The notes under the pieces were generated by a model that saw only the letters and a program-made list of their open reading frames with translations, did no database searches and was not told the origin of the DNA. Below are positions 63,461 to 64,000 of a stretch of 64,000 nt of DNA, one piece after another. Position 1 is the first letter of the stretch. Every line of letters starts with the position of its first letter. Source of the stretch: Tsukamurella sp. PLM1. Lineage in GTDB: Bacteria; Actinomycetota; Actinomycetes; Mycobacteriales; Mycobacteriaceae. The translations under genes and the position numbers were made by a program. The stretch spans positions 2,294,001-2,358,000 of the forward strand of contig NZ_AP025688.1 of the NCBI RefSeq assembly GCF_023168325.1. Direction: 5' to 3'.

Positions 63461-63901
63461 CTACCGGGGCGTGCAGATCACGACGGGGATGTCGCGATCC
63501 GTGCGCTTCTGATAGCCGTCGTAGCCGCGGTACGTCTTCACGATCTGCGGCCAGAGCTGCTTCTTCTCCTCCGGGGTCGCCGCGCGCGCCGTCCAGGGCG
63601 TGGTCACCTCGTCGACGGTGATCTCGACGTCCGGGTTCGCCGCCAGGTTCTTGAACCAGTCGGGGTTCTCGGAATGTCCGCCCTTCGAAGCGACCACCAC
63701 CACCCGGTCCTTCTCGAAGACGGGCGCCGTGAGCATCGTGGAGCGGCGCTGCCCGGACCTGCGCCCGATCGTGTGCAGTTCCAGCGTCTGCATGCCGAGC
63801 ATCCGCCGGGGGAACCGGCCGCCGGTGATCGCGAGCAGGGCGCGGTGCCCGTTCTCCAGTGTCCAGGCCCCGGCCGCGGCCGCGGTGTCGTTGAGTGTCA
63901 T
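63461..63901 (-). CDS. Deazaflavin (F420)-dependent nitroreductase-family protein
   Basis: Intact protein of 146 residues, ATG at 63901. Split-barrel fold of the Ddn/Rv3547 group: LHTIGRRSGQRRSTMLTAPV, then VVVVASKGGHSENPDWFKNL and NPDVEITVDEVTTPWTARA. These bind F420H2 and reduce quinones or other acceptors; in M. tuberculosis Ddn activates nitroimidazole drugs. The remaining 99 bases to the window edge show no gene I can support. Confidence 0.88.
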   Translation of the reverse strand: MTLNDTAAAAGAWTLENGHRALLAITGGRFPRRMLGMQTLELHTIGRRSGQRRSTMLTAPVFEKDRVVVVASKGGHSENPDWFKNLAANPDVEITVDEVTTPWTARAATPEEKKQLWPQIVKTYRGYDGYQKRTDRDIPVVICTPR

Positions 63902-64000
63902 GCCCCGATCATGCCCTCGAACGCTCTCGCCGGTGCGCCCGGCCGCCGCGCTCGCCGGCACGCACGTGCGGGTGCAGGGCGATCGAATGGTCGTAGTGTT

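Overview
The window is high-GC, gene-dense actinobacterial DNA, almost certainly chromosomal and from the order Mycobacteriales; a Tsukamurella- or Gordonia-like genus would fit, but I cannot name the species. The main support is gene content and order. From about 10.6 to 57.5 kb the genes follow the Mycobacterium tuberculosis Rv1821-Rv1859 neighbourhood: modABC, type II ndh, a hotdog thioesterase, blaI with an M56 peptidase, guaB1, two CNNM/CorC membrane proteins, glcB, gcvP, two MerR-type regulators flanking a bifunctional nuclease-family gene, garA, gcvH, a CDP-alcohol phosphatidyltransferase and secA2. No rRNA, tRNA, insertion sequence, prophage or CRISPR array was seen, and no gene-free stretch exceeds about 300 bases.

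Layout. 1-8.2 kb: recC-recB-recD on the minus strand, with the recD 3' end outside the window. 8.3-10.6 kb: small housekeeping and unknown genes. 10.6-13.9 kb: molybdate import (modABC) convergent with a PadR regulator. 14-21.5 kb: ATP-grasp protein, acetyltransferase, EamA exporter, CGNR regulator, ndh, thioesterase, PspC, blaI-M56 and TM2 genes. 21.5-26.4 kb: guaB1, paired CNNM/CorC genes and a glycosylase-like gene. 26.4-29.4 kb: cobalamin riboswitch and B12-type ABC importer. 29.4-35.1 kb: an LppX/LprG-like lipoprotein divergent from a cytochrome b5-desaturase, a type III polyketide synthase and a PvdE-type ABC exporter. This last group is the best candidate for an uncharacterised lipid or polyketide system. 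35.1-44 kb: glcB, then accessory genes of unknown function including a membrane protein with a duplicated module. 44-57.5 kb: glycine riboswitch-gcvP, then a glycosyltransferase/hydrolase/ECF-sigma/DGPF group, then the conserved resR-like to secA2 block. 57.5-64 kb: M28 lipoprotein peptidase, a large FAD/Fe-S oxidoreductase, an epoxide hydrolase-like protein, a DinB/MDMPI-type protein and a deazaflavin-dependent nitroreductase-like protein.

Sequence quality dominates the reading. More than half of the longer genes are broken by one or more frame changes while the protein stays recognisable on both sides. Where the expected codons are obvious, the break is usually one missing G or C in a short homopolymer (for example C5 read as C4). 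I therefore treat these genes as intact genes with sequencing or assembly indels, not as pseudogenes, and give the whole span with approximate break points.
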